Shown: positions 1 through 12,585 of the stretch, piece after piece
Layout of the letters: the number at the start of each line of letters is the position of its first letter
Position numbering within the stretch: the first letter of the stretch is position 1
Origin: Chrysomallon squamiferum
Taxonomy: Eukaryota; Mollusca; Gastropoda; Neomphalida; Peltospiridae
Assembly: GCA_012295275.1 (NCBI GenBank)
Contig: CM022671.1
Location: forward strand, 25,282,822-25,344,821
Reading direction: 5' to 3'
Length of the DNA: 62,000 bases
The notes under the pieces: model-generated
What the model saw: only the letters and a program-made list of their open reading frames with translations
Databases searched by the model: none
What the model was told of the DNA's origin: nothing
Translations under genes and position numbers: made by a program

Positions 1-157
1 TGCATTTTCTGATTTGTGAGACAACATCTTCCAGAAGCAGCTAAACGTTAAAATGAAACTTTTCATTTTTTTTTTTTTCTTCAGAAGTTCTATGATTCAG
101 AATCTCTTCCACGTCATTGTGTTTCATGTTATTAATGACTAAATAGCTTGTTGACAC

Positions 158-248
<91 letters not shown>

Positions 249-479
249 ACACATACACGCACGCACACTCCCTCTGTCTCCCTTACAAAAAGCTTTTACA
301 TCCATTCAAAACAAAAACAACGTCTTGCAAGTTTTTGAAAGATAATAAATTAACAAACAACTAACTAAATAGTGTGTACGATTAAACAAATAAACAAATG
401 AAAAATATTTGTTATATGCATACAAAAACATTACTGTACTCACTAGACAGACCAATATGGCGACGAACACGGTCTTCAT
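1..479 (-). CDS. Astakine/prokineticin-like gene 1 (5' part only, cut by window edge)
   Basis: Two exons are visible. Exon 1 (444-479) encodes the signal start MKTVFVAILVCL and ends at a GTGAGT donor. Exon 2 begins at 40, after a CGTTTAG acceptor, and runs off the window at 1, reading LLLEDVVSQIRKC up to the first cysteine. Intron 1 (41-443) holds a long (CT)n tract. The start is the only ATG, and it is aligned exactly with genes 2-5, which share the 36-nt phase-0 first exon. The product is inferred to be a secreted ten-cysteine protein like its neighbours; the cysteine core lies outside the window, so intactness cannot be judged. A TATATATA box lies about 95 nt upstream. Its exon 2 start (Leu-Leu-Leu, then Gln-Ile-Arg-Lys-Cys) is closest to that of gene 4. 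Confidence 0.72.
161..241. repeat. (CT)n microsatellite in intron 1 of gene 1
   Basis: About 40 uninterrupted CT units followed by a short TG tract. It gives a spurious Arg-Glu ORF on the minus strand. Confidence 0.95.
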
Positions 480-704
480 GTTTACTTTTTACTGCGGTGT
501 TACGAACTAAACTTAACTGCGTGTATTTTGTCTAACACAGTTTCTTACATAACAATAATTCATCCAAGGTTATAGTTATATATACTTTGTTTTCTCTTCC
601 ACGTTTTTGTTTTTCTGCTTGTCACTTGAACTGTAAAATACATATGTTACATTTTCTTTTTTCCACATGGGTGAAGATGATGTCAACGGTTTATTACAGC
701 AATG

Positions 705-768
<64 letters not shown>

Positions 769-3054
769 GTTATTATTATTATTATTATTATTATCATCAT
801 CATCATCATGATCATAATTATTATTATTTTAATTTCAGACAACAGCTATGCAACTTTATAAAGTGTATTTAACACTGTATTGATAATACTGCCGACCATT
901 CTATGCAGATAATAAAGTATAATAATAAAATTCGTGATTATGTAAGTAGACTACCGCCGCTCTATCTATTATTCTTATTACTTGGTGACAAGGAATATTT
1001 AACAGAATGGTTCAGAATATAAATGTCACGTTTTTTAAATGTGGTATTTTCCAAATAAATTATTATTTTCTTTTCATTTTCAGGTGAGCAATAGAGTCTA
1101 ACAACAAGTCACATCTGAAAACAAGATCGATGCAGACAAACAGTTGTCAGTTTAGAAGCCTACCATTAATCCGTGAAGTTCACTTTGAATCAAAAATGTG
1201 TGAAAGTATCTTTACACAATCAACGTAAAATAATAACAAGGATATGCTATAAATGTAATCGACTTGTAAAACTACATAATAATTAAAAAAACAAATAAAT
1301 AAAAATCCCTTTTCTAGAATTAACACGTTTGTTACACGTCGGCAGCAACGATCACCAGCACTGAGTGGTAACACCTTGCTGTAGCTCTCCTCCACGTCAC
1401 AAACTGCAGGTTTATCTCACTTACCGTTTCCTTTTTATTTTTCTGTTGACAGTTATAAAGGGCGTGATGTCTTTGTCAGCTGTAATTTTTGTCATAAGCG
1501 TAGTGGTATAAAACATTTTTTTAACATATTATATTGTCACTGTGCTTGGCTGTTTTTTTAGTGCTGAGTTTTATGAAAATATTTTTATGTTGTCTTTTGT
1601 TGAAAGCTGAGGTCATTTAAGGGACTTGTTAGTTTGTTATTCTGAAAGTTTGTATTACGAATATTTGTGAATATAGCAGAGTGTTGTGAGAATTTTGATT
1701 TTTAAGTGTAAAAAGCTGTCGGTCGCCGATCTTTGTGTATAGGTCATATTTTTGTCTATGCATCATGTGTCGTGTTTCGTCTGTTTGTCTGTTCGTAGTG
1801 TCTAGGATCCAGTGTTCTGTGAAGTGTGCTAACACAGAACAGTGTTCACAATTTACATTTCACGAGGAAGACAGCGAATGCTGTATCGGACTTGTACAGT
1901 AGTTTCCTCTGTCATTTTTATTGCTATATTATATTTCAGTACTCATAAAAACTTATTTTTCTCAACCATCTTATCGTTGTTTGTTCATTCTTTTGATCTT
2001 GCTCATCCTCCTTCTGTTCGTAATAGCAATATAAACGACAAACTGTATTATTAATAATACTGCTAGTACTGTCGTAGTGCCTGCAGCATCAGTAGTTGTA
2101 GAGTAGTAGTAGTAGTAGTAGCTCTATTACTAGATATGTGCCAATAACCCATTTCTGTCTCGCGAGATTTCTCCGCGATTTTTGCAGGGCGGTTGCCAGA
2201 GTGCACAGAGTCAGCAAAGTGAGGTCCATTTGAAAAATATTTTTTAAACAAACTTTATTTGATGTCGTAGTGTACATATCTTGCCATATTCTGGCTTTCG
2301 ACTTTTGATAATTGATCAAGGATAATGTTATCAAAAATTTGATGAAAGATAATCTTTCTGGAAACCTCAGCAAAGTTGTTGATCATTGGAAAAAGATCAT
2401 TGGGTAAGTCCTTGAATCCTGAATATGTTTCTTACAGATATGCTTATTAACTATTATTGTGCTTAATTTCAACAACATTTATGGCTGCGAACGGTGATTC
2501 TATTGTTGCGAAAAATTGCACACGCAAAACCCGCGCTTCAGAGGTTCGATAATGACAATTCAGTTCAGGTCACATGACCTCAACGGCGTTTTCTGATTGG
2601 ATCAGACCGGTGTGGACACATATTGGCGTACAGTAAATTTTTGCTAATTAGTTCCTTTAATTAATTAATTAATTAATTAAAATTCACGAGTTAATTAAAA
2701 TGACAGAAAAGAATCCATATCTCTGTAGATAACGAAGGAAAAATACCTGCGCATTTTATTCCGATAAAAATTCGTATCAGTGCTGTCAAAGAGATCTTGG
2801 TGTCATTTTAATATGCATTGTTTCCTCTTTCAAATGATATATAATGGTTTAGGATAATAATAATTTTGAATATTTGGTCAGACACCTACTAGTAGTGGTA
2901 GTAGTTGTAGTAGTACTAGTACTAGAGGTTGTTGTTGTTGCTGCTGCTGCTGTATCATCATAAAATGGAACAAAGTAATAATCAAAGAATGCAAAACTTT
3001 ATTCATTTATTTAAATCAAATTATTTTGTTCTCTTCTTGTGATCCAAAATATCT
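480..3054. other. Intergenic, gene 1 promoter side to gene 2 3' end
   Basis: No convincing coding exon was seen. Contents in order: 5' sequence of gene 1 with a TATA box near 575-585; an (ATT)n tract at 706-794; a block at 840-1100 and 1300-1760 that recurs upstream of genes 4 and 5; a 2199-2640 block that recurs at 4720-5190 and in part at 14590-14745, with CCAAT/E-box-like sites; (TTAA)n near 2657-2680; and AATAAA-type polyadenylation signals for gene 2 (minus strand) near 2998-3016. Confidence 0.6.
575..585 (-). promoter_or_regulatory. TATA box, gene 1
   Basis: TATATATAAC on the minus strand, about 95 nt upstream of the ATG. The same relative position holds TATA-like sequence in genes 2 and 3. 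Confidence 0.5.
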
Positions 3055-3134
3055 CTAGAAAACACAGGTGCCTGAAAAGAAATAACAAATAATAAAACTA
3101 ATAATAATAATAGTAATAATAACAACAACAACAA

Positions 3135-3175
<41 letters not shown>

Positions 3176-3839
3176 CAATTTAAAAAGAAATAAATAAAAT
3201 AAAATGAAAATTCAAACATTCAAGAATTATAAACAAAATTACCCATCTCTCCAATGGGCACTTCTGTCATATGAATGGACCGACACCTTAGACCAATTCC
3301 ACAGGGACAGACATATTGCTGATAGGTAGGTGGATTACTAAATGGTCGAAAAATACATTCTGAAACAAAATAATTATCTTGTTATATTTTTGTATCGGCG
3401 CTTATTAGTAGCGAAATTATTAAATTCTATATTTTATAATGGCTGAGCCTACAATAGCCTGAAAAGCAATTAAATTGTGTGTTTTAATCGTCATTAAATA
3501 CAGTATAAATAGAACGTATTCTTTGAGAGAATTCTGAAAAATGTACACAGACAAGCATAAGTATATGTACCATACTAATAATACTAACACTAATACAAAC
3601 AATACTACTAATAATAATAAGAAGAAGAAGAAGAAGAAGAAGAAAAATGCTTACTTGAGCCCAGATGTCCCAGTGGACCACAGTAACCAGCTGCTGATCT
3701 ACGTCGTCTTCCTATAGGTCCGTTACGCGTCAGACAACATTCATCCGGTGTACAGTCAGCCGAGGTCATACATACGCTGGTATGTGAAAGAACATCTTCC
3801 AGTAACAGCTAAACGATAAAAATCAAACAGAATTATTAC

Positions 3840-3872
<33 letters not shown>

Positions 3873-4266
3873 TTATTATTATTATTATTATTTTTTTTTT
3901 TTTTCCAGAAGTTCTATGTTTCAGAATCTGTTCTACGTCAAAAATCTAAATATCTTCTCGGCATTAATGTCTGTCTCTGACACACACGCATACATGCACA
4001 CACCCTCCCTCTCTCTCTCTCTAGATTTCTCCCTCACTCTCACTCCCTCTTCCTCTGTCTCTCCCCTTCAAAAAGCTTTTACATCCATTACAAAACCGAA
4101 ACAGTGTCCTGCTATTTTTTGATAGATAAACTAATTGACAAACAACTAACTAAGTAGCCTGTTTGATATTAAACAAATAAACAAATGAACAATACTTGTC
4201 TTAAGCATACAAAAACATTACTGTACTTACTAGACAGACCAACATGGCGATGTACACAGTCTTCAT
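3055..4266 (-). CDS. Astakine/prokineticin-like secreted protein, gene 2 (one domain, 107 aa)
   Basis: Minus-strand exons: 4231-4266, 3655-3808, 3243-3359, 3071-3055. Spliced length is 324 nt (107 aa), with intron phases 0, 1, 1. Exon 1 is the signal start MKTVYIAMLVCL; the hydrophobic run continues into exon 2 (LLLEDVLSHTS). Exon 2 carries Cys1-5 (VCMTSADCTPDECC, then GYC) with a polybasic GRRRRSAAG loop. Exon 3 carries Cys6-9 (KC, VCPC, RC). The last exon reads GTCVF-stop and gives Cys10. The ten-cysteine spacing C-x5-C-x4-CC-...-C / C-...-C-x-C-...-C / C is that of prokineticins and arthropod/mollusc astakines (colipase-like fold). Members of that family are secreted ligands, astakines acting on haemocytes. 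No AVIT N-terminus is present, so the receptor cannot be inferred. A polyadenylation signal follows the stop by about 40 nt. Confidence 0.82.
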
Positions 4267-4354
4267 GTTTACTTTTACTGCGATGTTCGGCAATAAACGT
4301 AAAAGCGTGTTTATTGTCTAACACAGTTTCTTACATAATAATAATTCATCCTAG

Positions 4355-4370
4355 TTTATATTTATATATA
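4355..4370 (-). promoter_or_regulatory. TATA box, gene 2
   Basis: TATATATAAATATAAAC on the minus strand, about 90-105 nt upstream of the ATG. It is preserved at the same place as in genes 1 and 3. Confidence 0.45.
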
Positions 4371-5024
4371 CATTTTTGGTTTTTTTTAGATTTTTTTTCT
4401 CTCTCACTCTCACGTTTTTATTTCTCTGCTTGTCATTTGAACTATAAAACATATATATTACATTTTTTTTTTCTTCTTTTTTTTTTTTCCACATGGGTGG
4501 AGATGACTACTATGATTAAAACGGCATGACGTGAACGGTTTTTTACAGTTACATTTCATTATTATTATTATCATCATCATCATCATCATCATCATTTCAT
4601 TTCATTTCTGACATGTTTATGCAACTTATAAAGTATATTTCAATTTTAAACACGTTTTGTACACTTCCAGAAAACTGTTTTGATATTTCTAGCGACCATT
4701 CTATGCTGATAATAAAGTAGTGCACAGCGTCAACAAAGTGGGTCTTCAAAAATTCCTTTATTTCGGTCCATTTGAAAAATCTTTTTTAAAGAAACTTTTT
4801 TTGATGACGTAGTTTACATATCTTATCTACAAACTCGGTTTCGATTTTTAAATGTTGATCAAGGTGAAGTTTATAAAAATTTTGATGAAAGAAAGCTTTC
4901 TGGAAACTACAGCAAAATCATTGGAAAGACCAATGGGTAAGTCCTTCAGTCAAAATATGTTTTTCTTATATATCTGCTTATTATCTATTATTGTGCCTAA
5001 TTTCAACAAATGTTTTGGTTTCGA

Positions 5025-5195
5025 ACGATCATGTTATGGCTGCGAATAATTGCGTACGCAAAGCCGGCGGTTCAAAAGATTAATAACAAAAATCTGTTAA
5101 GGTCACGTGACGTCAACGGAACTTTCTGATTGGCTCAAACCGGTGTCGACAAACATTGGTATACGTTAAATTTCAGCTATGTTTTCGATTAATTA
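5025..5195. promoter_or_regulatory. Conserved E-box / CRE / CCAAT block (copy of three)
   Basis: Contains palindromic CACGTG at 5104-5109 overlapping TGACGTCA at 5108-5115, then ATTGG at 5129, plus TTGCGTACGCAA upstream. Related blocks occur at 2480-2640 and 14590-14745. The site types are known binding motifs for bHLH, CREB/ATF and NF-Y proteins; a role here is inference. Confidence 0.4.
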
Positions 5196-5632
5196 ATTAA
5201 TTAATATTCATGAGTATTAGCAACTTGCTTAACAGTACAGTACAACTTAAAAAGCTTAATTTTTACATATAATACATGTATGGTGGATTAAAACTATATA
5301 AGATAATAGGTGTTTGTGCTGCAAAATGACAAAGGAATCAGTTTCTTAGTAGATAATGAAGGAAAAATACCTGCAGATTTTATTCCGATAATAATTCGTA
5401 ATTTTTTTTTGTGACAGTGATGTCAAAGAAATCTTGGTGTCAGTTTAATATGCATTGGCTCTTTCTAATGATGTATAATGTTTCAGAAAAAAAATAATTT
5501 TGAAAATTTTGACAGATACCTACTAGTAGTGTTAGTAGTTGTAGTGGTAGGAATCGTAGTTGTTGTTCCTGCTCTATCATTATAATATGGAACAAACTAA
5601 TTATCAAAGAATGCAAAACTTTATTCATTTAT

Positions 5633-7059
<1,427 letters not shown>

Positions 7060-7120
7060 GTTTACTTTTTACTGCGGCGTATATTGTCTAACACAGTTTC
7101 TTAGATAATAATAATTCATC

Positions 7121-7130
7121 CTATATATAC
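7121..7130 (-). promoter_or_regulatory. TATA box, gene 3
   Basis: GTATATATAG on the minus strand, about 63-70 nt upstream of the ATG. Confidence 0.5.
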
Positions 7131-7437
7131 GTTGTTTGGTAGTTTTTTTTGTTTGTTTTTTTGAGAATTAGGAAGGGCTTGATGTCTGTGAAGACTGTTG
7201 TTGTTGTTGTTGTTGCCTTAAGGCGTGATAAATTACACTGTTGATGTGATGGATTTTACTGAGTTTTGTAATAAAACGTGGAGGTTGTCACGTGTTGAAT
7301 ATTGAGTCATGATGTTACATGTTGTGTCTATATATCTAGGCATGATACGTTGAGATAATTATAGTGGTGAAAACGTTTATGTGTGATAAAATAAATTTAT
7401 AACTTTTTTGTGCAAATCGGCTTAGATAACCAAATTT

Positions 7438-7556
<119 letters not shown>

Positions 7557-7854
7557 TTTAGATAAATGTATGGGGCCTCTGCCTCAGAATTATTAACGAC
7601 TTTCACCTGGAGGTGTAATTGCCCTAATTTAAAATCTTTTCTAGTAAATACACTTTGGAGTTTTAATTTATCAATGCGCTGAGAACCGAGTAAGCTAACA
7701 TAAGTAGATTTACAGTATTTGGTTGAATGCACGTTGAATGTACAGTCATAAGTTGACGATTGGTGTACGAGTGTTATACAGGAGGATAATGGGGAGTCAA
7801 GGTCAGCCATATCCACATGCATTAAAAACCGAGTCCAACTAACATGTAATTAAT

Positions 7855-8245
7855 ACCACATACAACACTCTCTCGTAATATTACATGCAACACTATCTCG
7901 TAATATTACATGTAACACTATCTCGTAATATCACAAATAACACTATCTCGTAATACCACATACAACGCTATCTCGTAACATCACTTACAACACTATCTCG
8001 TAATATCACATACAACGTTATCTCATAATATCACATACAACATTATCTCGTAATATCACATACAACACTATCTCGTAATATTGCATACAACGTTATCTAG
8101 TAACATCACATACAACGTTATGTCGTTATAACGCAATTTTAACTCACAGCGCAATGATTATCTCTTAATAAAGAAATAATATCTTGTAAAAACGCAATGC
8201 TATCTCATAATTATCTGGTTATAATACCAAATTATCTCGTAATAA
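7855..8245. repeat. 25-bp minisatellite array 1
   Basis: About 15 tandem copies of a 25-bp unit near TAATATCACATACAACGTTA plus TCTCG, with scattered substitutions. The right-hand copies decay into AACGCAATTATCTCG-like units. A related array lies in the duplicate block at 19455-19785. Confidence 0.85.
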
Positions 8246-8428
8246 CGCAGTTATTTTTTTTTTTTTTTTTTTTTTAGTAGTTGCGGTAACGGGGCTTTCA
8301 ATTCTTGTTTCAAACTGATTAATATGTATTTTTCATTACCTTTAAGTCTCGAAAATGTTTTGTTCTTTTATAAAATTAAAACTACGAAGGAAGAAACATT
8401 CATACATGTCCTACACACACACAGACAT

Positions 8429-8459
<31 letters not shown>

Positions 8460-8635
8460 AATATATAATTATAATTACTTAACAAGATGTAAAGAATTTT
8501 AAAAAAGAAAAACAATATTTTATACACAGATATAATATATTTAGCTGTTTTACATCAGAAATCAACCCTAAGCAAATTTCAATTCATAAATGTGAGTACC
8601 TTAACTATTGGAAAATTGAAACAGTAACAATAACA

Positions 8636-8702
8636 ATAGCAATAATAATAATAATAATAATAATGATAATAATAATATAGTAGTAATAATAATAATAATA
8701 TA
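8636..8702. repeat. (TAA)n microsatellite
   Basis: AATAATAATAATGATAATAATAATATAG-type tract downstream of gene 4. The homologous place after gene 6 has a longer (TAA)n(TAG)n tract. Confidence 0.85.
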
Positions 8703-8877
8703 GTATTTCAAAACCATTCTTGTATTATATTTAAACAAAGTGTATTTTCAATCATGTCTTCAAAACACAGAAATACCACTTAAATAAATTAAGAATATTG
8801 TCTACAGGATAGTAAGTCATAGATTATTGTTCACTAAGAATCGGATGAGACTGTTTTTCATCGCGGTCTAGCTGCAG

Positions 8878-10268
8878 CTACGGACGTTCAAATTCACACG
8901 TTCCTGAAATAAGAAATAAGAAACAAATAAATAAATAAATAAATAAATAAATAAAATAATGGATATAACTACAGACTTAATTTAATTATAAAAATACTAT
9001 AAATATTTATTTATTTATTTAATTTATTTTTCAGTACACTATTATTTGTTGTGATACACCTCCCATTTTTGACAGGTATTAAGATTACACAACGTTTTAT
9101 TTCAAGTTTTAAATTTTAAATGGCCTCTTCGAAACCTTTGTTATCAAAAGACAGAAATTCTTTGTAACTTCGCGAATGACCATCTTAATTTATTTACAAA
9201 CAAACTATATCTATATATATATATATCTCTTCTTTTTTTCTCAATGAGTTTATCTGTCTCTCGATATCTAATTCTGTCTCTCGGTCTCTGTCTATCTGTA
9301 TATATATGTGTATGTATGAATGTATGTCCGTGCATATATGTGTCTCGGTGTCTGTCTTTGATATATGTGCAAATCATTACAACATTCATTATATTATTAC
9401 AGCTGTTAATAATTAGAAATACAAACCTATTCGTCCGAGAGGCATATCTATCATTCCAGTCGGCACACACTGCAGAAACTTGCCAAATCTGCATCGTGGA
9501 CACATCTGCGGGTGGTCCACATAGCACTCTGAGAAATGAAACAGTAAATTATAAAACATAACTGTATTACCAGCTGAGAATAGTGTTTGTATTGCTTACT
9601 AATCAAATGTGAAAATATTCGTTGGTATAAGACACGTTCTGTAACATTAAACTAAACCTGAACATAATATTAATACTTAGTAAGTTAATATGACAATGCT
9701 TACAATAATGTTTATTGTCTGCAACAGTATTTTTTAAATTTAAATTTTCAAAATTTATTTTTATTATTTTATTTTTTATTTTTTATTATTATTATTATTA
9801 TTTTGTCTTATATAATATATTTGGAATTTGCCTTCATTATTCTAGAAAGGCAAAATGGCGGTTCTGCACATGATCTTCTTAAGAAATCAGTAAAAACAAA
9901 TTTATATATATAGAATATATGTGTATATGTGTGAGTATGTGTCGCGAGAAGACGTAATCTGCAATCTGTGCTTATCATTACTAAAGACGCGACACTGACT
10001 GAAGTGTTTTTAGATAAAAGTTTAAATCAAACTATATGAAGACAGGAACAGAAACAGATGATATACTAACGGTCTCCCTGGTGGCCAAGCGGACGACAAG
10101 TTCCCAAAGACGAAGACCTCTTCCGTCGCTTTCCGATTGGACGATTCTTCATCAAACAGCATTCGAAAAAGCCACAATCCCTGTCACTGTCACAGGGTCT
10201 GAATTCTCTTACACACGTCCCTGTTTCAAAACACACAAGATTCCAAGATAACAACAACAACAACGATG

Positions 10269-10307
<39 letters not shown>

Positions 10308-10649
10308 TACAGTTTAAAAAGAAAAAAAGAAAATAATATAAAAATTAAAACATTCAACGAGACAAGAACGAAAACAAGAATGACAAATAAAATTACCTAT
10401 CTCTCCAATAGGCACTTCTCGCATTCCACTGGACTGGCACTTTAGACCAATTCCACAGCGACAGACATATTCCTGTTTGCTAGGTGGAGTAGCATACGGT
10501 TGATAAATACATTCTGAAACAAAATATATCATTTTTATATTAGCGTTTATTAGAAACGCAATTATTAAATTTTACGTTTTGTAATGACTGAGCCTAAAGT
10601 CGTCTGAAAAGCAGTTCAATTTAGTGTTTTAATATTAATTAAATGAAGC

Positions 10650-10684
<35 letters not shown>

Positions 10685-12585
10685 TTTGAAAACTAGTAGG
10701 TGTTCCTTGAGACGGAGAGAACGAAATGATTATGTTTGTAAATGTACACCTACAAGTAGGGAAAACTGGGCACCTATGAGCCATGGTGACATTTCAGCCA
10801 CGCCATAACTCCTGACTGCAAAATGGTAGATACATCTATCCACCATCCATGCAACTACTATGCATGTGACCTTCACCCATACTGTTTAGAGAGCTGTGGA
10901 GAAGGTCATCAAGACACCATTTAAAAAGTAGGTTTTTGACTAGCTTGAGTAATTTTTTGTGTGTTTTGATTACATTTTAATATTGAGGTGATGATACATA
11001 TTTCATAGATCCCGTAAAGTTTTGTGTTTTTGTTAGTAATTTCTTTTGACTTCTAAATACAGTTTTAGTCGATCAGCCATGTGGTTCTCTGGTACACTGG
11101 GCTAACATAATGAAAGTGGTTTTGGGGACCAATGAGCTACTTTGGAGTCCCATCAGCAGATGGCTCGTTTCAAAGGAATATATAGCTATAAAAATCAATG
11201 TTATTTTATAGATTATTAATTACTGCTTTTATTTTTCATCAGGTTAGACTAGAGTTCTATATCTGGTATAAAAAGAATGCCTAGAAATAAAGAATGGAAA
11301 ATAGACAGAGGTCTTTTCTCAGCAGAGCTAATGAACTACATCGGTGCAATCACACAACCAAAAGATGACGATGGGGACTATGATGTCCAGTTTCTCAGAA
11401 AATCTCCCAAGCACGCTGTGTAATGTGCATTTATTGAGGATGACCAGGAAGACATAAGCTTAATTGAGGCAAATTTGATTTTGGGTGTCCTTCTTAAATG
11501 GGTTGTGCAAACTACGAAAAAGGCAGAAATGAATCATAAAATTCAGTGGCAATTTTAATCGGTTCAATCTTGATTAAGATTCAGCATTAGTTTAGGACTA
11601 TCGAAACTACACTGAAACCATGGAAACTGAGTCAATAGCGCAATAAGCCCTAGCCTGAGATCAGTGTGCTGAACATGTAATTCACCCATTAGTTTATTAC
11701 AGCATCTGCTTCTCAGATGAAATTTATGACAGGATTAAATAGAATTTCAAGCTAGATTCACTGTTTGAAATGGCTCACTGGTCCCTTACCCTGGGGCCCG
11801 ATGAGCTATCACGACCAATGTTACATAAATGTCTCCTATAGCGATGTTGTTGAAGACAACATATCAAACGCTGCAATGTAATCGAGAGCAATAATGTCTC
11901 TAAAAGCATCACCAGTTTTCTATCAACAGCTAAGAATGTTTCGGTGAAATGGCCAAATATCTTTAAAATGGCTCACCTGCCCCAGTTTCCCCTATGTAGT
12001 TAGTAGGTAGGAAGGTAGTTATGTTCATATATGTATATATTTATACATCTTACAATACTAATAATAAGAAGAAAAAGAAGAAAAATGCTTACTTGAGCCC
12101 AGATCGCCCAGTGGACTACAGTAACCGTCCGCTGATCTACGTCTTCTTCCTCTAGGTCTGTTATACGTCAGACAACATTCATTCGGTGAACAGTCATCCG
12201 AGGTCTTGCATTTTCTCCTTTGTGAGAGAACATCTTCCAGAAGCAGCTAAACGTTAAAATCAAACTTTTTTAATTTGTTTTTTTTTCAGATGTTCTGCGT
12301 TTCAGAATCTGCTCTACGTCATTTTGTTTGATAAAATATCTAAATATATTGTCGACATTAATCTGTCTCTATCTCTCTCTATATATATATCTGCTTCAAA
12401 AAGCTTTTACATAACCAAAAGAACGTCCTGCTATTTTTTCATACATAAATTAATTAACAAACAACTAAGTAAGTAGTGTGTATGATATTAAACAGATAAA
12501 CAAATGAACAATAGTTGTGAAGAGAATACAAAAGCATTACTGTACTTACTAGACAGACCAATATGGCGACGTACAAAGTCTTCAT
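8878..12585 (-). CDS. Two-domain astakine/prokineticin-like protein, gene 4 (194 aa)
   Basis: Exons on the minus strand: 12550-12585, 12093-12246, 10397-10513, 10071-10220, 9427-9528, 8903-8878. Spliced length 585 nt, phases 0,1,1,1,1. Exon 1 reads MKTLYVAILVCL. Exons 2-3 form domain 1 (KCKTSDDCSPNECC..GYC; EC, VCRC, KC) and match the one-domain genes. Exon 4 starts GTCVREF, giving Cys10 of domain 1, then continues with PCDSDRDCGFFECC..GTC, which is Cys1-5 of domain 2, with the loop GKRRKRSSS. Exon 5 carries QC, MCPRC and QC. Exon 6 is GTCEFERP-stop. There are twenty cysteines, two full domains. Intron 2 is enlarged by a TIR element. The 5' half resembles genes 1, 3 and 5; the 3' half and 3' flank resemble gene 6, which suggests a chimera. 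No TATA box is seen upstream. Confidence 0.83.
9851..9861 (+). promoter_or_regulatory. CAAAATGGCGG motif in intron 4 of gene 4
   Basis: CAAAATGGCGG, a YY1-type core, in the intron between exons 4 and 5. It is retained at the equivalent place in gene 6 (21597-21607). Function not shown. Confidence 0.3.
10262..10303. repeat. (TAA)n tract in intron 3 of gene 4, at the inferred chimera junction
   Basis: The exon-3 side of the tract matches intron 3 of genes 3 and 5 (AAACATTCAACGAGA..). The exon-4 side matches intron 3 of gene 6 (AACAACAACAAC..). Confidence 0.7.
10759..10784 (+). repeat. Left terminal inverted repeat of the 1234-bp element
   Basis: About 26 nt; imperfect match to the reverse complement of 11968-11992. 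Confidence 0.75.
11277..11423 (+). pseudogene. Transposase C-terminal fragment, broken
   Basis: A 48-codon ORF inside the TIR element. The stop at 11421 interrupts an acidic tail that continues in the same frame. Likeness to the acidic C-terminal end of pogo-type transposases is a weak match by eye. Confidence 0.35.
11968..11992 (-). repeat. Right terminal inverted repeat of the 1234-bp element
   Basis: Ends CCCAGTTTCCCC, directly followed by TA. Confidence 0.75.

Larger units (their letters stand above)
4267..5632. other. Intergenic, genes 2-3
   Basis: Holds the gene 2 promoter, T-rich and (ATC)n tracts near 4557-4595, and a block at 4720-5200 homologous to 2199-2640. The sequence GGTCACGTGACGTCA at 5101-5115 combines an E-box and a full CRE, with an ATTGG (inverted CCAAT) at 5129. 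A short ORF at 4852-5049 is not supported by any recognisable protein. The AATAAA signals for gene 3 (minus strand) lie near 5610-5632. Confidence 0.55.
10759..11992. mobile_element. TIR DNA-transposon remnant in intron 2 of gene 4
   Basis: About 1234 bp bounded by inverted ends: GGGAAAACTGGGCACCTATG on the left and CCTGCCCCAGTTTCCCC on the right, each next to TA (10757-10758 and 11993-11994), as expected for a TA target duplication. The arms extend to a shared ATGAGCCAT / ATGGCTCA. A plus-strand ORF at 11277-11423 (MPRNKEWKIDRGLFSAELMN.., then DDDGDYDVQFLRKSPKHAV) stops early; the frame beyond the stop continues FIEDDQEDISLIEANLILGV. This resembles the C-terminal tail of pogo/Tigger-like DDE transposases. 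The catalytic core is absent, so it is a decayed non-autonomous copy. Family assignment is tentative; the boundaries are well supported. Confidence 0.72.

Noticed and set aside
576-861. Poly-Ile, poly-Leu and similar ORFs on both strands
   Set aside because: Pure translation of an (ATT)n microsatellite. The same holds for poly-Asn/poly-Leu at 5633-5981 and 15212-15482 apart from the short true last exons, and for the Ser-Leu runs over (GA)n tracts.
1842-2373. Short ORFs between genes 1 and 2
   Set aside because: No motif, no splice context, and frames not kept in the homologous blocks at 4720-5190 and 13500-13700.
7855-8245. Possible CRISPR-like array
   Set aside because: The 25-bp units are head-to-tail with no unique spacers and the host is an animal; it is a minisatellite.
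9144-9561. 127-aa minus and 105-aa plus ORFs
   Set aside because: The minus ORF is exon 5 of gene 4 read through its introns; the plus ORF is its antisense.
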